The notes: a model not told the origin generated them from the letters alone. DNA of 6,981 nt from an uncultured Eubacteriales bacterium (GCA_900549005.1 URMT01000088.1:1-6981), one strand, 5' to 3'; counted from the first letter of the stretch, positions 1 through 5,904 are shown. Program-made: numbers and translations.

Positions 1-132
1 ATGCAAAAAATAGATTTCTTAAAGGTACTGCTGCGCCTTGGAACAAGCTATATCGCCTTTTACAGACTTAAATCAGCCGTATTATTTACTCACTTATCGC
101 GCACGTTATCGCGCACGCGCACCGCTCAATAG
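1..132 (+). CDS. Doubtful short ORF, possibly the 3' end of a gene entering from the left
   Basis: Frame 1 is open from the first base of the window to a TAG at 130-132, giving 43 residues that begin MQKIDFLKVLLRLGTSYIAF and end in a basic tail. It may start at the ATG in position 1 or be the tail of a longer gene; no upstream sequence is available to decide. The tail contains an in-frame 12-base tandem duplication, so the peptide reads LSRT twice. It converges on the zinc-ribbon gene and overlaps its stop region by 7 bases. I recognise no family. It could easily be a chance open frame in a gene-end spacer, since the opposite strand here is full of stops and shows no clear terminator. Confidence 0.2.
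   Translation: MQKIDFLKVLLRLGTSYIAFYRLKSAVLFTHLSRTLSRTRTAQ
94..117. repeat. 12-bp tandem duplication
   Basis: The unit TTATCGCGCACG occurs twice head to tail at 94-105 and 106-117, without mismatch. It lies just downstream of the minus-strand zinc-ribbon gene and in frame with the doubtful ORF at 1-132. Twelve bases is four codons, so the duplication would not break that frame. Confidence 0.85.
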
Positions 133-1652
133 CCGCCGTCGTAGCGGGGAGACTGTTGAACGTCGTTATAACGTTCCCGCTTTTCCTCCCTGCGCAAAAG
201 CGCATAATATATAAATGTGCATAAAATCAGCAGAACGCCGAATACCATTACGACTACGGGCACGACAACGTCAACGCTGTATTCACCGGCAGAGATGTAT
301 TCACTCGCCCAATTTACAAACAGCACGTCGACCACAATCATCATTACCCCCGCGATTACGGCACATGCCCCCGAAACAATGAGTATTTTTACGTGCCTGC
401 CGCCCATCTTTTTGCCGAATCCCGAGAATATGCCCGAAAGCGAAATAACGGCAAATATGCAGAAAGCAATGGCAAAAATGAGCAGTATAACATTGACCAC
501 AAGTTCGGAATTATACATATTGCCGAACGTGTTGCCCACATAGTACGAACGACTGAGCGTGGCAAGCATAAAGAACAACTCAGTCATTCCAAGCGTTGTT
601 ACCATATCGCTGCCATTGCCCGCGTCCATCGCCAGCCCAAACACACCGTATGCCGCTACACCCGCAATTACCAACAAAAATACCGTAGCAACCGTGCCGC
701 ACACTCCGTTTATGACCGCCTGCCTTACATTCGCACTGTCTGTGCCACACACCGCCGCAGATACCACAGAGGCAACGATGAATACGCCGCCAAGTACAAG
801 GCCTGCAATAGCGGCTCCGTTCAACGATGTTACGACATCTCCGCCGCCAGCACTTATCGAACCGCTTGTGCACAGCATAAACAGCGCCACTCCGAACGCA
901 TACGAAAAGAAGGTTGCCGCGGCAAGCCCCGTTACGCTCTTTTGCGTAAGTTTAAGCAACTTGCACACATACATGACGACGGTCGCTATAAACAGTAAAA
1001 CGGTAGCCGCAAGCGCAAGGGCAGAACATACCGTGCCCGCTACCGCCCCAGTCATATACGAATAATTCGCAAAACTTTGAGAGCCAAGGCCGGAAGATTC
1101 AAGCACCGACTCTATATCCTTATATACGTCGCCGAAGAAATAAAAGATATCGCACCCGCCGCCAAAGCCGAAAGTAGCCCCACTGACGTCGGCAGACACC
1201 TCGTTGCCGATAAAGAATACAAATATCGCGCCTACCAGCGCAGCAAGCACGGCAAACGCTTCCGCCGCAACTTTAAGCACTCTCATCACCGAGGCCGCCA
1301 CAAAAGGAGCCCTGTCCTCTCCGTGCGCTGCATAATCAGCCGTGGCAGTCTCGTGTGCGGACTCGTCCGCGGTGCCGTAACCGTGCGCCGAACTGACGCT
1401 TTCGCTTGCAGCGGCCGCTGAATACGCGTTATTATGTAAGTCTGACGCACCGTCGCGCGCAGGCGCTTTCAATTGGCAATCTTTTGCACCGTCCCTCTTT
1501 AAACAGGCACCGCAATAAATGCAGAAGTCGCCGTCGGCTGGCGTATCTTTGCCGCACGAAGGGCAGGTCGCCATTCCGTCCTGCCGCTTGCCGCACTTCT
1601 TGCAGAACAGAGCGCCGTCGGGATTATCGGTCCCGCAAAAAACACATTTCAT
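126..1652 (-). CDS. Double zinc-ribbon, multi-pass membrane protein of unknown function
   Basis: The product is 508 residues. Two CxxC...CxxC zinc ribbons open the protein: C3/C6 with C17/C20, and C30/C33 with C44/C47; an extra Cys lies at 50. Residues about 51-120 are a polar, Ala/Ser/His-rich, probably disordered linker. About eight hydrophobic segments follow (roughly 126-149, 200-231, 240-262, 279-303, 312-342, 383-411, 421-445, 460-487), then a charged tail starting RREEKRER. The ribbons are probably cytosolic. I chose ATG 1652 because the sequence MKCVFCG is typical of such ribbons and GGGAGAA lies 6 bases upstream; an in-frame ATG at 1757 would add 35 residues without a visible binding site and lies upstream of the promoter. 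The gene follows the ABC operon after 181 bases and has its own promoter. This is a common architecture of uncharacterised Bacillota membrane proteins; the substrate or role cannot be read from the sequence. Confidence 0.85.
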   Translation of the reverse strand: MKCVFCGTDNPDGALFCKKCGKRQDGMATCPSCGKDTPADGDFCIYCGACLKRDGAKDCQLKAPARDGASDLHNNAYSAAAASESVSSAHGYGTADESAHETATADYAAHGEDRAPFVAASVMRVLKVAAEAFAVLAALVGAIFVFFIGNEVSADVSGATFGFGGGCDIFYFFGDVYKDIESVLESSGLGSQSFANYSYMTGAVAGTVCSALALAATVLLFIATVVMYVCKLLKLTQKSVTGLAAATFFSYAFGVALFMLCTSGSISAGGGDVVTSLNGAAIAGLVLGGVFIVASVVSAAVCGTDSANVRQAVINGVCGTVATVFLLVIAGVAAYGVFGLAMDAGNGSDMVTTLGMTELFFMLATLSRSYYVGNTFGNMYNSELVVNVILLIFAIAFCIFAVISLSGIFSGFGKKMGGRHVKILIVSGACAVIAGVMMIVVDVLFVNWASEYISAGEYSVDVVVPVVVMVFGVLLILCTFIYYALLRREEKRERYNDVQQSPRYDGGY

Positions 1653-1658
1653 ACTAAC

Positions 1659-1665
1659 TTCTCCC
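1659..1665 (-). promoter_or_regulatory. Ribosome binding site deciding the zinc-ribbon start
   Basis: On the minus strand GGGAGAA is followed by 6 bases and then the ATG at 1652. This supports the internal start over the longer frame starting at 1757. Confidence 0.7.
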
Positions 1666-1715
1666 GAACATCGGCCGTATGCCGCCGGGAAGCGGCAGAT
1701 ACAGGCTATATGTAT

Positions 1716-1743
1716 ATTATAGCACCCAATCCGAATAACGCAA
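1716..1743 (-). promoter_or_regulatory. Sigma-A type promoter of the zinc-ribbon gene
   Basis: The -10 box is an exact TATAAT (1716-1721). The -35 candidate TTGCGT (1738-1743) matches consensus at only three positions, with a 16-base spacer. The predicted start near 1709 gives a leader of about 57 bases before ATG 1652. About 30 bases further upstream a short inverted repeat, ATTGT-TT-ACAAT at 1776-1787, could be an operator, but it is AT-rich and may be chance. No clear terminator separates this promoter from the ABC permease, so read-through from the ABC operon is possible. Confidence 0.6.
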
Positions 1744-1833
1744 ACGCAGGCCAACATTTTTGAAAAATATTACAAATTGTTTACAATCTTTGCCTGCTCG
1801 GCTGAAAAAACAAACTTGCCTCGTATACAACTT

Positions 1834-2856
1834 TCACACAATGTGTTTTTTAAGGCGCAAAGCCGCGGCTATAAAACAGCATATGCCGAACAGTATTGCC
1901 GTGCCTGCAAGTATGCCCGCCGCTCCGCCCGCCGAAAGCGGCGAGCCGAAAAAGTTGAGTTCCACCGAAAACTGCTCTGAAAGGCCCTGCGCAAATTCCG
2001 GCGAAACGGCGGTAGACATCTCGCCCAGCGCGCCGTCCATAAAGAACGTTCTGAACAGCGCCGCAGAATAGCTGCCGGGCACGAACAACGTCACGTACTG
2101 CACTCCCTCGGGGAAGGTGCTCACGGGTATATAAGCGCCCGTGAGAAAGCCCGTCAGCGTGCCGAATATTATGTTTATGCCCGTAAACGCGCCCTCAGAA
2201 CGCACAAAGCCGACAATGAATACAAGCAATGCAGACGACGCCAGCACAGAGAGCACCACAACGCCGATGCAGGCGAACGCGTCGGCCGCAGAAAGCAGCC
2301 AACTGCCGCTTATTGCCAGCCAGGCAAAGCATACGCCCAGCACTATCAGGCAAATAATCAGTCCCGCCGCCGCAACCGACAGGAAATACGCCGCCGAGGG
2401 CAGCCACGAGGGAATGGGCGACGCGGCAAAATCTGCGCTCACTCCCCTGTTTTTGTCCTGTATCATCGTTCCGCACGCACACAGAGGCACGGTTATGCAC
2501 GAAGTCGCCATTACGCCCGAAAGCATCCAACTGTCTGAAAATGCCCTCACCGCGTCGTCGGCGCTCACTCCGAACTGCGCAAGCGCTTCCGTTATGCCGT
2601 CGGACTGCATTCTTCCTATAAACAGCACGTAAAGCCCCAGCACTATCAGCGGGGCAAGCAGCGAAAAGAACACGTTTGCCTTGTCTTTTACAAACACTTT
2701 TACATTGCGCACGGTCAGGCTGAAAAGTGCCGTAAATGCCGCATATGTGCCGCTCTTTTCGCCGCCTGCGGGCGGCACGGCACATTTTTTTGCCATATCG
2801 GCCGCCCCTTCCTCCGCGGCGCCGTTCAGGCCGCCGCGCCCGTCGTTTTCCGTCAT
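1834..2856 (-). CDS. ABC-2 type exporter, membrane permease subunit
   Basis: The product is 340 residues with a polar N-terminal extension of about 40 residues and six hydrophobic segments (roughly 61-81, 109-131, 151-178, 193-216, 222-245, 308-333). The stretch at about 232-268, ending in GAYIPVSTFPEGVQ and a VPGSYSAALFR block, matches the ABC-2 membrane signature near the fifth segment. By family knowledge the permease pairs with the adjacent ATPase to export a drug, lipid or polysaccharide-like substrate; the substrate is unknown. Its ATG overlaps the ATPase stop codon as ATGA (2853-2856), so translation is probably coupled, and a strong GGGAGGAG lies just upstream inside the ATPase gene. 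An internal start at Met21 is possible but lacks this support. The length is normal for the DrrB-like group. Confidence 0.92.
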   Translation of the reverse strand: MTENDGRGGLNGAAEEGAADMAKKCAVPPAGGEKSGTYAAFTALFSLTVRNVKVFVKDKANVFFSLLAPLIVLGLYVLFIGRMQSDGITEALAQFGVSADDAVRAFSDSWMLSGVMATSCITVPLCACGTMIQDKNRGVSADFAASPIPSWLPSAAYFLSVAAAGLIICLIVLGVCFAWLAISGSWLLSAADAFACIGVVVLSVLASSALLVFIVGFVRSEGAFTGINIIFGTLTGFLTGAYIPVSTFPEGVQYVTLFVPGSYSAALFRTFFMDGALGEMSTAVSPEFAQGLSEQFSVELNFFGSPLSAGGAAGILAGTAILFGICCFIAAALRLKKHIV

Positions 2857-3764
2857 ATCGTTTCTCCTCCCGCCCTCCTGCCGGTGACGGCAAGAAACAC
2901 GTCGTCCATACTGCCTTTTACATACTCAAAATCTTCACACACCGCGGGATATGCCGCAATGAACGCCCTCGCCCCGTCGGGGCTGTCAAAGTTTATCACG
3001 GCACAGGGACCGTCCTCTTCAAACGCAATGCCCACTGCCGCAAGCCTTGCAAAAATATCGCCGCCGTACAGGCGCAGCCTGCTGCGAGAGTATCTGTTTT
3101 TGAGTTCTGCGGGCGTGCCCTCGGCAGAAATTCTTCCGCCGTCGATTATTGTCACCTTATCGGAACAATCTGCCTCCTCCATATAATGGGTGGTGAGAAA
3201 TACGGTGGTATGCTCGCTCTCGCGCAATTGCTGCACGGTGGCCCATACGGTTGCGCGCGTCTGCGGGTCCAGCCCCGTCGTAGGCTCGTCCAGAAATAAA
3301 AGTTCGGGCTTATTGATAAGCCCGCGGGCAATGTCTGCGCGCCTCCTCTGCCCTCCGCTCAGTTTGCCGAACGGGCGGCCGAGTATATCGTCGAGCGCAA
3401 GCATATGCCTCAGCTCTTCCAGCCTCGAAGCCCATTTTTTGCCCGTTATGCCGTAAAAAGAAGCGCGCACGGCAAGGTTGTCGCGCACGGTCAGCCTGTC
3501 GTCGAGTACGGTTTTCTGAAAGACTACGCCGATGCGCCGCTTGATTTCGTTCGCCGCGCAATCGAGGTCATAGCCGCATATCTTCACCCTTCCGCCGTCT
3601 TTGCGGAGAATGGAGCACAGAATGTTAATCGTGGTGCTCTTTCCCGCGCCGTTCACGCCCAGAAAGGAGAACAGGCAGCCGCGCTCAACCGCAAACGAAA
3701 TGCCGTCCACGGCGCGCACTTTGCCGTATGATTTTTCAAGATTTTCAACTTCTATAATGTTCAT
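2853..3764 (-). CDS. ABC exporter ATP-binding subunit, DrrA-like
   Basis: The product is 303 residues with a complete nucleotide-binding domain: Walker A GVNGAGKST (36-44), Q-loop Q83, signature LSGGQ (135-139), Walker B LLFLDE (155-160), D-loop GLD (164-166) and switch H193. The C-terminal third (about 220-295) carries the accessory domain common in the daunorubicin DrrA and multidrug exporter group, including a SMDDVF motif near its end. It hydrolyses ATP on the cytosolic face to drive the permease encoded next, with which it overlaps by four bases. The start at 3764 has a modest AGGG six bases upstream. The leader runs about 127 bases from the G-tract promoter. All catalytic residues are present, so the protein should be active. 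The exported substrate cannot be inferred. Confidence 0.95.
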   Translation of the reverse strand: MNIIEVENLEKSYGKVRAVDGISFAVERGCLFSFLGVNGAGKSTTINILCSILRKDGGRVKICGYDLDCAANEIKRRIGVVFQKTVLDDRLTVRDNLAVRASFYGITGKKWASRLEELRHMLALDDILGRPFGKLSGGQRRRADIARGLINKPELLFLDEPTTGLDPQTRATVWATVQQLRESEHTTVFLTTHYMEEADCSDKVTIIDGGRISAEGTPAELKNRYSRSRLRLYGGDIFARLAAVGIAFEEDGPCAVINFDSPDGARAFIAAYPAVCEDFEYVKGSMDDVFLAVTGRRAGGETI

Positions 3765-3897
3765 TTTCTGCCCTATAAAGGTTTGAAATATTTACACGCG
3801 CCGACTGTAAGTGCGCATATATGGCAAAACCAACGCCCGTTACGCCCATCTGCCGCGCCGCGCTTTAAGCCCTGCAAAATCAAGAGCGGGCATAAAC

Positions 3898-3929
3898 AGT
3901 ATACCCCCCCCCCGCATCCGCAATGTCAA
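3898..3929 (-). promoter_or_regulatory. Candidate phase-variable promoter of the ABC operon (G10 in the spacer)
   Basis: On the minus strand an exact -35 TTGACA (3924-3929) and a -10 TATACT (3898-3903, five of six consensus positions) are separated by 20 bases: TTGCGGATGC and then ten G. The predicted start is near 3891, giving a leader of about 127 bases before the ATPase ATG. It is the only consensus-quality promoter I find upstream of the ABC genes. A 20-base spacer is three longer than optimal, so the form seen here should be weak; loss of three G would give the optimal 17. The two exact -35 promoters elsewhere in the window (4208, 6378) both use 17. Slippage control is an inference. Confidence 0.6.
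3904..3913. repeat. Homopolymer C10/G10 tract
   Basis: Ten consecutive C on the plus strand (G on the minus strand), the longest homopolymer in the window. It lies wholly between the -35 and -10 boxes of the ABC operon promoter. Tracts of this length are prone to slipped-strand length change, and also to sequencing and assembly error, so the exact count is uncertain. Confidence 0.9.
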
Positions 3930-4074
3930 ACAATACGGCGCAACACCTGCACGATATTTTTACGATTCAATAATAACACAGGCGCATAGTTTTATGCAAG
4001 GAAACTTTGCGGTTTTCAGCCGCCGCGGCTGTAAAATAATTGTAAAAAGCGGGGCGCACTTATATTATAATGTA

Positions 4075-4102
4075 TAAAAAAGCGGCCGCGGCCGCTTTTT
4101 TA
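4075..4102. terminator. 28-bp perfect palindrome, bidirectional terminator candidate
   Basis: A GC core of 14 bases, GCGGCCGCGGCCGC (4082-4095), is flanked by A6 on the left and T6 on the right, and one further T/A pair extends the symmetry. As RNA it folds to a stem with a CGCG loop followed by U6 in either direction. No gene ends here on either strand: the ABC operon leaves to the left and the tRNA operon starts 140 bases to the right. It may insulate the two units from stray transcription or end a small unannotated RNA. Confidence 0.7.
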
Positions 4103-4156
4103 AGGCAAAAGAACTGAAATAAACTTTCATATAAAGTGCCTTACTGCCGCTTTTTC

Positions 4157-4207
4157 GAAAATAAAATTACAAAATAAAAATTTGCATAAAATTGCTTTTA
4201 AATTGAG
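4157..4207 (+). promoter_or_regulatory. AT-rich UP-element-like stretch before the tRNA promoter
   Basis: Immediately upstream of the tRNA -35 box lies about 50 bases of almost pure A/T with several A4-A5 tracts. By family knowledge such tracts bind the RNA polymerase alpha subunit and boost rRNA and tRNA promoters. Only the composition and position are seen; activity is inferred. Confidence 0.45.
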
Positions 4208-4255
4208 TTGACATAAGGGGTGGTATTTGCTATAATCTTTTAGCATTGAGTTGAC
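4202..4255 (+). repeat. Direct repeat ATTGAGTTGAC around the tRNA promoter
   Basis: The 11-base sequence ATTGAGTTGAC occurs at 4202-4212, where it contains the -35 box, and again at 4245-4255, just after the predicted start site. The second copy has no -10 box 16-19 bases downstream, so it is unlikely to be a working second promoter. Confidence 0.7.
4208..4236 (+). promoter_or_regulatory. Perfect-consensus sigma-A promoter of the tRNA operon
   Basis: TTGACA (4208-4213), a 17-base spacer and TATAAT (4231-4236) match the housekeeping consensus at every position. Transcription should start near 4242-4243, leaving a leader of about 65 bases that can form a GACGC/GCGTC hairpin (4253-4257 with 4280-4284) before tRNA-Gly. 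Confidence 0.92.
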
Positions 4256-4307
4256 GCGCTGTGCTCGTGCCGCTGCAAAGCGTCCGCAGTCTGTGCTGAA
4301 CCGACGT

Positions 4308-4381
4308 GCGGGTGTAGTTCAATGGTAGAACACTAGCCTTCCAAGCTGGTTGCGTGGGTCCGATTCCCATCACCCGCTCCA
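4308..4381 (+). tRNA. tRNA-Gly(TCC)
   Basis: The acceptor stem GCGGGTG pairs with CACCCGC, followed by discriminator T and an encoded CCA. The anticodon arm CTAGC-CTTCCAA-GCTGG presents TCC, which reads GGA/GGG glycine codons. It is the first gene of the operon, with 52 bases to tRNA-Arg. Confidence 0.95.
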
Positions 4382-4433
4382 ATCTCTTTGTTGTGCCAAG
4401 CTGCTCTTAACCGCGGCTAATGCAAATTATTTT

Positions 4434-4510
4434 GCGCCTGTAGCTCAGTCGGATAGAGCAACGGCCTTCTAAGCCGTGTGTCGGGGGTTCGAATCTCTCC
4501 AGGCGCACCA
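4434..4510 (+). tRNA. tRNA-Arg(TCT)
   Basis: The acceptor stem GCGCCTG pairs with CAGGCGC, followed by discriminator A and an encoded CCA. The anticodon arm ACGGC-CTTCTAA-GCCGT presents TCT, for AGA/AGG arginine codons. Only four bases separate it from tRNA-His. Confidence 0.95.
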
Positions 4511-4514
4511 TTAT

Positions 4515-4591
4515 GGCGGGCGTAGCTCAATCGGTAGAGCGCCAGATTGTGGCTCTGGAGGTAGCAAGTTCGAAACTTGTCGCCCGCCCCA
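4515..4591 (+). tRNA. tRNA-His(GTG), with encoded G-1
   Basis: The seven-base-pair acceptor GCGGGCG/CGCCCGC is extended by G4515 opposite the C discriminator (4588). This is the extra G-1:C73 pair that is the histidine identity element in bacteria. The anticodon arm CCAGA-TTGTGGC-TCTGG presents GTG. CCA is encoded at 4589-4591. I start the gene at the G-1 base. Confidence 0.95.
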
Positions 4592-4605
4592 CAAAAACTT
4601 TAAAT

Positions 4606-4619
4606 GCCGCTTTCGCGGC
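4606..4619 (+). other. Spacer hairpin between tRNA-His and tRNA-Gln
   Basis: GCCGC-TTTC-GCGGC can fold in the 42-base spacer. The following T-run starts about ten bases later and continues into the next tRNA, so this is more likely a processing or folding element than a terminator. The spacer between the two lysine tRNAs also has a short AGCGC/GCGCT hairpin (4805-4821). Confidence 0.35.
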
Positions 4620-4633
4620 GGCGCGTAATTTTT

Positions 4634-4708
4634 TGGGGTGTCGCCAAGCGGTAAGGCACGGGATTTTGATTCCCGCATTCGTAGGTTCAAATCCTGCCAC
4701 CCCAGCCA
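4634..4708 (+). tRNA. tRNA-Gln(TTG)
   Basis: The acceptor stem TGGGGTG pairs with CACCCCA, followed by discriminator G and an encoded CCA. The anticodon arm CGGGA-TTTTGAT-TCCCG presents TTG for CAA/CAG. The U1-A72 first pair is typical of glutamine tRNAs. Confidence 0.95.
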
Positions 4709-4720
4709 CCCATTTAACAC

Positions 4721-4796
4721 GGTCCATTAGCTCAGTTGGCAGAGCACGTGACTTTTAATCACGGTGTCCCGGGTTCGAATCTCGGATGGATCACCA
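4721..4796 (+). tRNA. tRNA-Lys(TTT)
   Basis: The acceptor stem GGTCCAT pairs with ATGGATC with one G-U wobble at the second pair, followed by discriminator A and an encoded CCA. The anticodon arm CGTGA-CTTTTAA-TCACG presents TTT, for AAA/AAG lysine codons. Confidence 0.95.
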
Positions 4797-4829
4797 CGAA
4801 ATAAAGCGCGTGCAAAGCGCTGAATATAC

Positions 4830-4905
4830 GCACCTTTAGCTCAGTTGGTAGAGCAACTGACTCTTAATCAGTGGGCCCAGGGTTCGAGTCCCTGAAGGTG
4901 CACCA
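4830..4905 (+). tRNA. tRNA-Lys(CTT)
   Basis: The acceptor stem GCACCTT pairs with AAGGTGC, followed by discriminator A and an encoded CCA. The anticodon arm ACTGA-CTCTTAA-TCAGT presents CTT, which reads only AAG. It is the last gene of the operon, and the terminator stem starts at its final base. Confidence 0.95.
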
Positions 4906-4949
4906 AACACATCCATATCCGAATCTTTTTGGATATGGATGTGTTTTTT
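4905..4949 (+). terminator. Strong intrinsic terminator of the tRNA operon
   Basis: A 16-base-pair uninterrupted stem (4905-4920 with 4931-4946, starting AAACACATCC) closes a 10-base loop and runs into T6 (4944-4949). The left arm begins at the last A of the tRNA-Lys CCA, so no spacer separates gene and terminator. Confidence 0.93.
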
Positions 4950-5089
4950 ATTTCACTGCAATTTGTGCAAAACGCCGCAACGGCTACCCCCCCACCACCC
5001 GTTTTCACACTATTCCGCAATACTTTGCCAGACTTACAAATTTTTGACTTATTTAACCGCGGCAAAAGGGATTATGCCCCTCAATTTGC

Positions 5090-5120
5090 TTGACCTTAAA
5101 CCCCGCTTTAATGTTAAAAT
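5090..5120 (+). promoter_or_regulatory. Promoter of the RibD-like reductase gene
   Basis: TTGACC (5090-5095) and TAAAAT (5115-5120) are separated by 19 bases. The -10 is preceded by TG and one base (an extended -10), which can offset the long spacer. The leader contains a GCCGC/GCGGC hairpin (5131-5147) before AGGAG at 5161-5165. The rest of the 226-base spacer after the tRNA terminator holds a C7 run (4987-4993) and nothing else I can name. Confidence 0.5.
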
Positions 5121-5175
5121 AAATTAAAATGCCGCCTGCTATGCGGCAAACAACGTTATAAGGAGAGAGAAAAGA

Positions 5176-5847
5176 ATGAACAGACCCTATATCATCTGTC
5201 ATATGATGAGTTCGGTCGACGGCAGAATTGACTGCGCAATGACGGAAAAACTGCCGGGAGTCGAGGAATATTACTCCACCCTCGGCGAACTGAACGCCGC
5301 CACTACTTTGAGCGGCAAAACCACGGCAAAACTCGAACTTGCCGAAAGCGGCGAATTTAAGCCTTCTTCGGCAGAAAAACTGTGCAAAGAGGCATTTTCA
5401 AAGAAGGCCGACGCGCGCGGATATGAGGTAATTACCGACACGAAAGGCACTCTGCTGTGGCAGGACGAAGCCGAAAAGCCCCGCGTCGTAATCACCTCGG
5501 AACAGGTGAGCAAAGACTACATTGACTACCTCGACGGCAAAAACATTTCGTGGATAGCCTGCGGCAAAAGCGGCATAGACCTTGCGCGCGCGTGCGAAAT
5601 ACTCTTCGACGAATTCGGCGTAAGGCGAATGGCAATCGTGGGCGGCGGCAGGATAAACGCGGGCTTCCTCGATGCGGGCCTTTTGGACGAGGTAAGCCTT
5701 GTAATCGGCGCAGGCATAGACGGCCGCGCAGGGCAGCCCGCCGTGTTCGACGGCCTCCCCGCAGACAAAGACGTATACCGCCTTAAATTGAAGGGCGTTA
5801 AAAATTACGAAAGCGGCGCCGTATGGATAAGATATATGGTCAGATAA
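5176..5847 (+). CDS. Stand-alone RibD C-terminal-domain (DHFR-like) NAD(P)H reductase
   Basis: The product is 223 residues with the fold signature of the RibD_C/dihydrofolate-reductase superfamily. The N-terminal strand PYIICHMMSSVDGRI (4-18) is the usual start of the domain. GVRRMAIVGGGRINAGFLD (148-166), continuing into AGLLDEVSL, is the glycine-rich NADPH-binding turn and following helix. In riboflavin synthesis this domain reduces a pyrimidinone intermediate, but the N-terminal deaminase domain of RibD is absent and no other rib gene is nearby. A different substrate is therefore likely and a riboflavin role should not be assumed. The ATG at 5176 follows AGGAG after ten bases. The gene is monocistronic, with its own promoter and terminator. 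Length is normal for single-domain members and the frame is intact. Confidence 0.88.
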   Translation: MNRPYIICHMMSSVDGRIDCAMTEKLPGVEEYYSTLGELNAATTLSGKTTAKLELAESGEFKPSSAEKLCKEAFSKKADARGYEVITDTKGTLLWQDEAEKPRVVITSEQVSKDYIDYLDGKNISWIACGKSGIDLARACEILFDEFGVRRMAIVGGGRINAGFLDAGLLDEVSLVIGAGIDGRAGQPAVFDGLPADKDVYRLKLKGVKNYESGAVWIRYMVR

Positions 5848-5851
5848 AATA

Positions 5852-5883
5852 AAAAAAATCGGACGCAACCGTCCGATTTTTTT
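5852..5883. terminator. Bidirectional terminator between convergent genes
   Basis: Stem ATCGGACG/CGTCCGAT (5858-5865 with 5870-5877) closes a CAAC loop. It is flanked by at least seven A on the left and seven T on the right, so it can terminate the reductase gene on the plus strand and the HxlR gene on the minus strand. Confidence 0.92.
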
Positions 5884-5904
5884 ATTGCATACAATGATAG
5901 CCGA

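Larger units (their letters stand above)
3765..4307. other. Noncoding region between the ABC operon and the tRNA operon
   Basis: These 543 bases separate two divergent transcription units. I see no credible gene; open frames here have atypical composition and no binding site. From left to right it holds the ABC leader (3765-3891), a promoter with a G10 spacer (3898-3929), a small hairpin GCATA/TATGC (3984-3997), a hairpin CAGCCG/CGGCTG without a T-run (4017-4031), a large palindromic terminator (4075-4102), a very AT-rich stretch (about 4157-4207) and the tRNA promoter (4208-4236). Confidence 0.7.

Noticed and set aside
1653..1757. N-terminal extension of the zinc-ribbon protein starting at 1757
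   Set aside because: The added 35 residues do not resemble a domain, have no ribosome binding site and span the predicted -10 promoter box; the start at 1652 has GGGAGAA and the typical MKCVFCG opening.
2195..2893. 232-residue open frame overlapping the permease gene on the same strand
   Set aside because: It is rich in Arg, Cys and Gly with no domain and runs across the well-supported permease in another frame, so it is a shadow frame of GC-rich coding sequence.
4017..4031. CAGCCG/CGGCTG hairpin as a terminator
   Set aside because: A clear hairpin, but no T-run follows it in either direction.
3811..4077. 88-residue open frame in the noncoding region
   Set aside because: No ribosome binding site, no domain, and the G-tract promoter and several hairpins lie inside it.
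4513..4758. Open frames across the tRNA genes on both strands
   Set aside because: They run through complete cloverleaf tRNA genes and are artefacts of tRNA sequence.
4987..4993. C7 run as a second slippage-prone switch
   Set aside because: Only seven bases long, and no -35/-10 pair or coding frame surrounds it on either strand, so there is nothing for a length change to switch.
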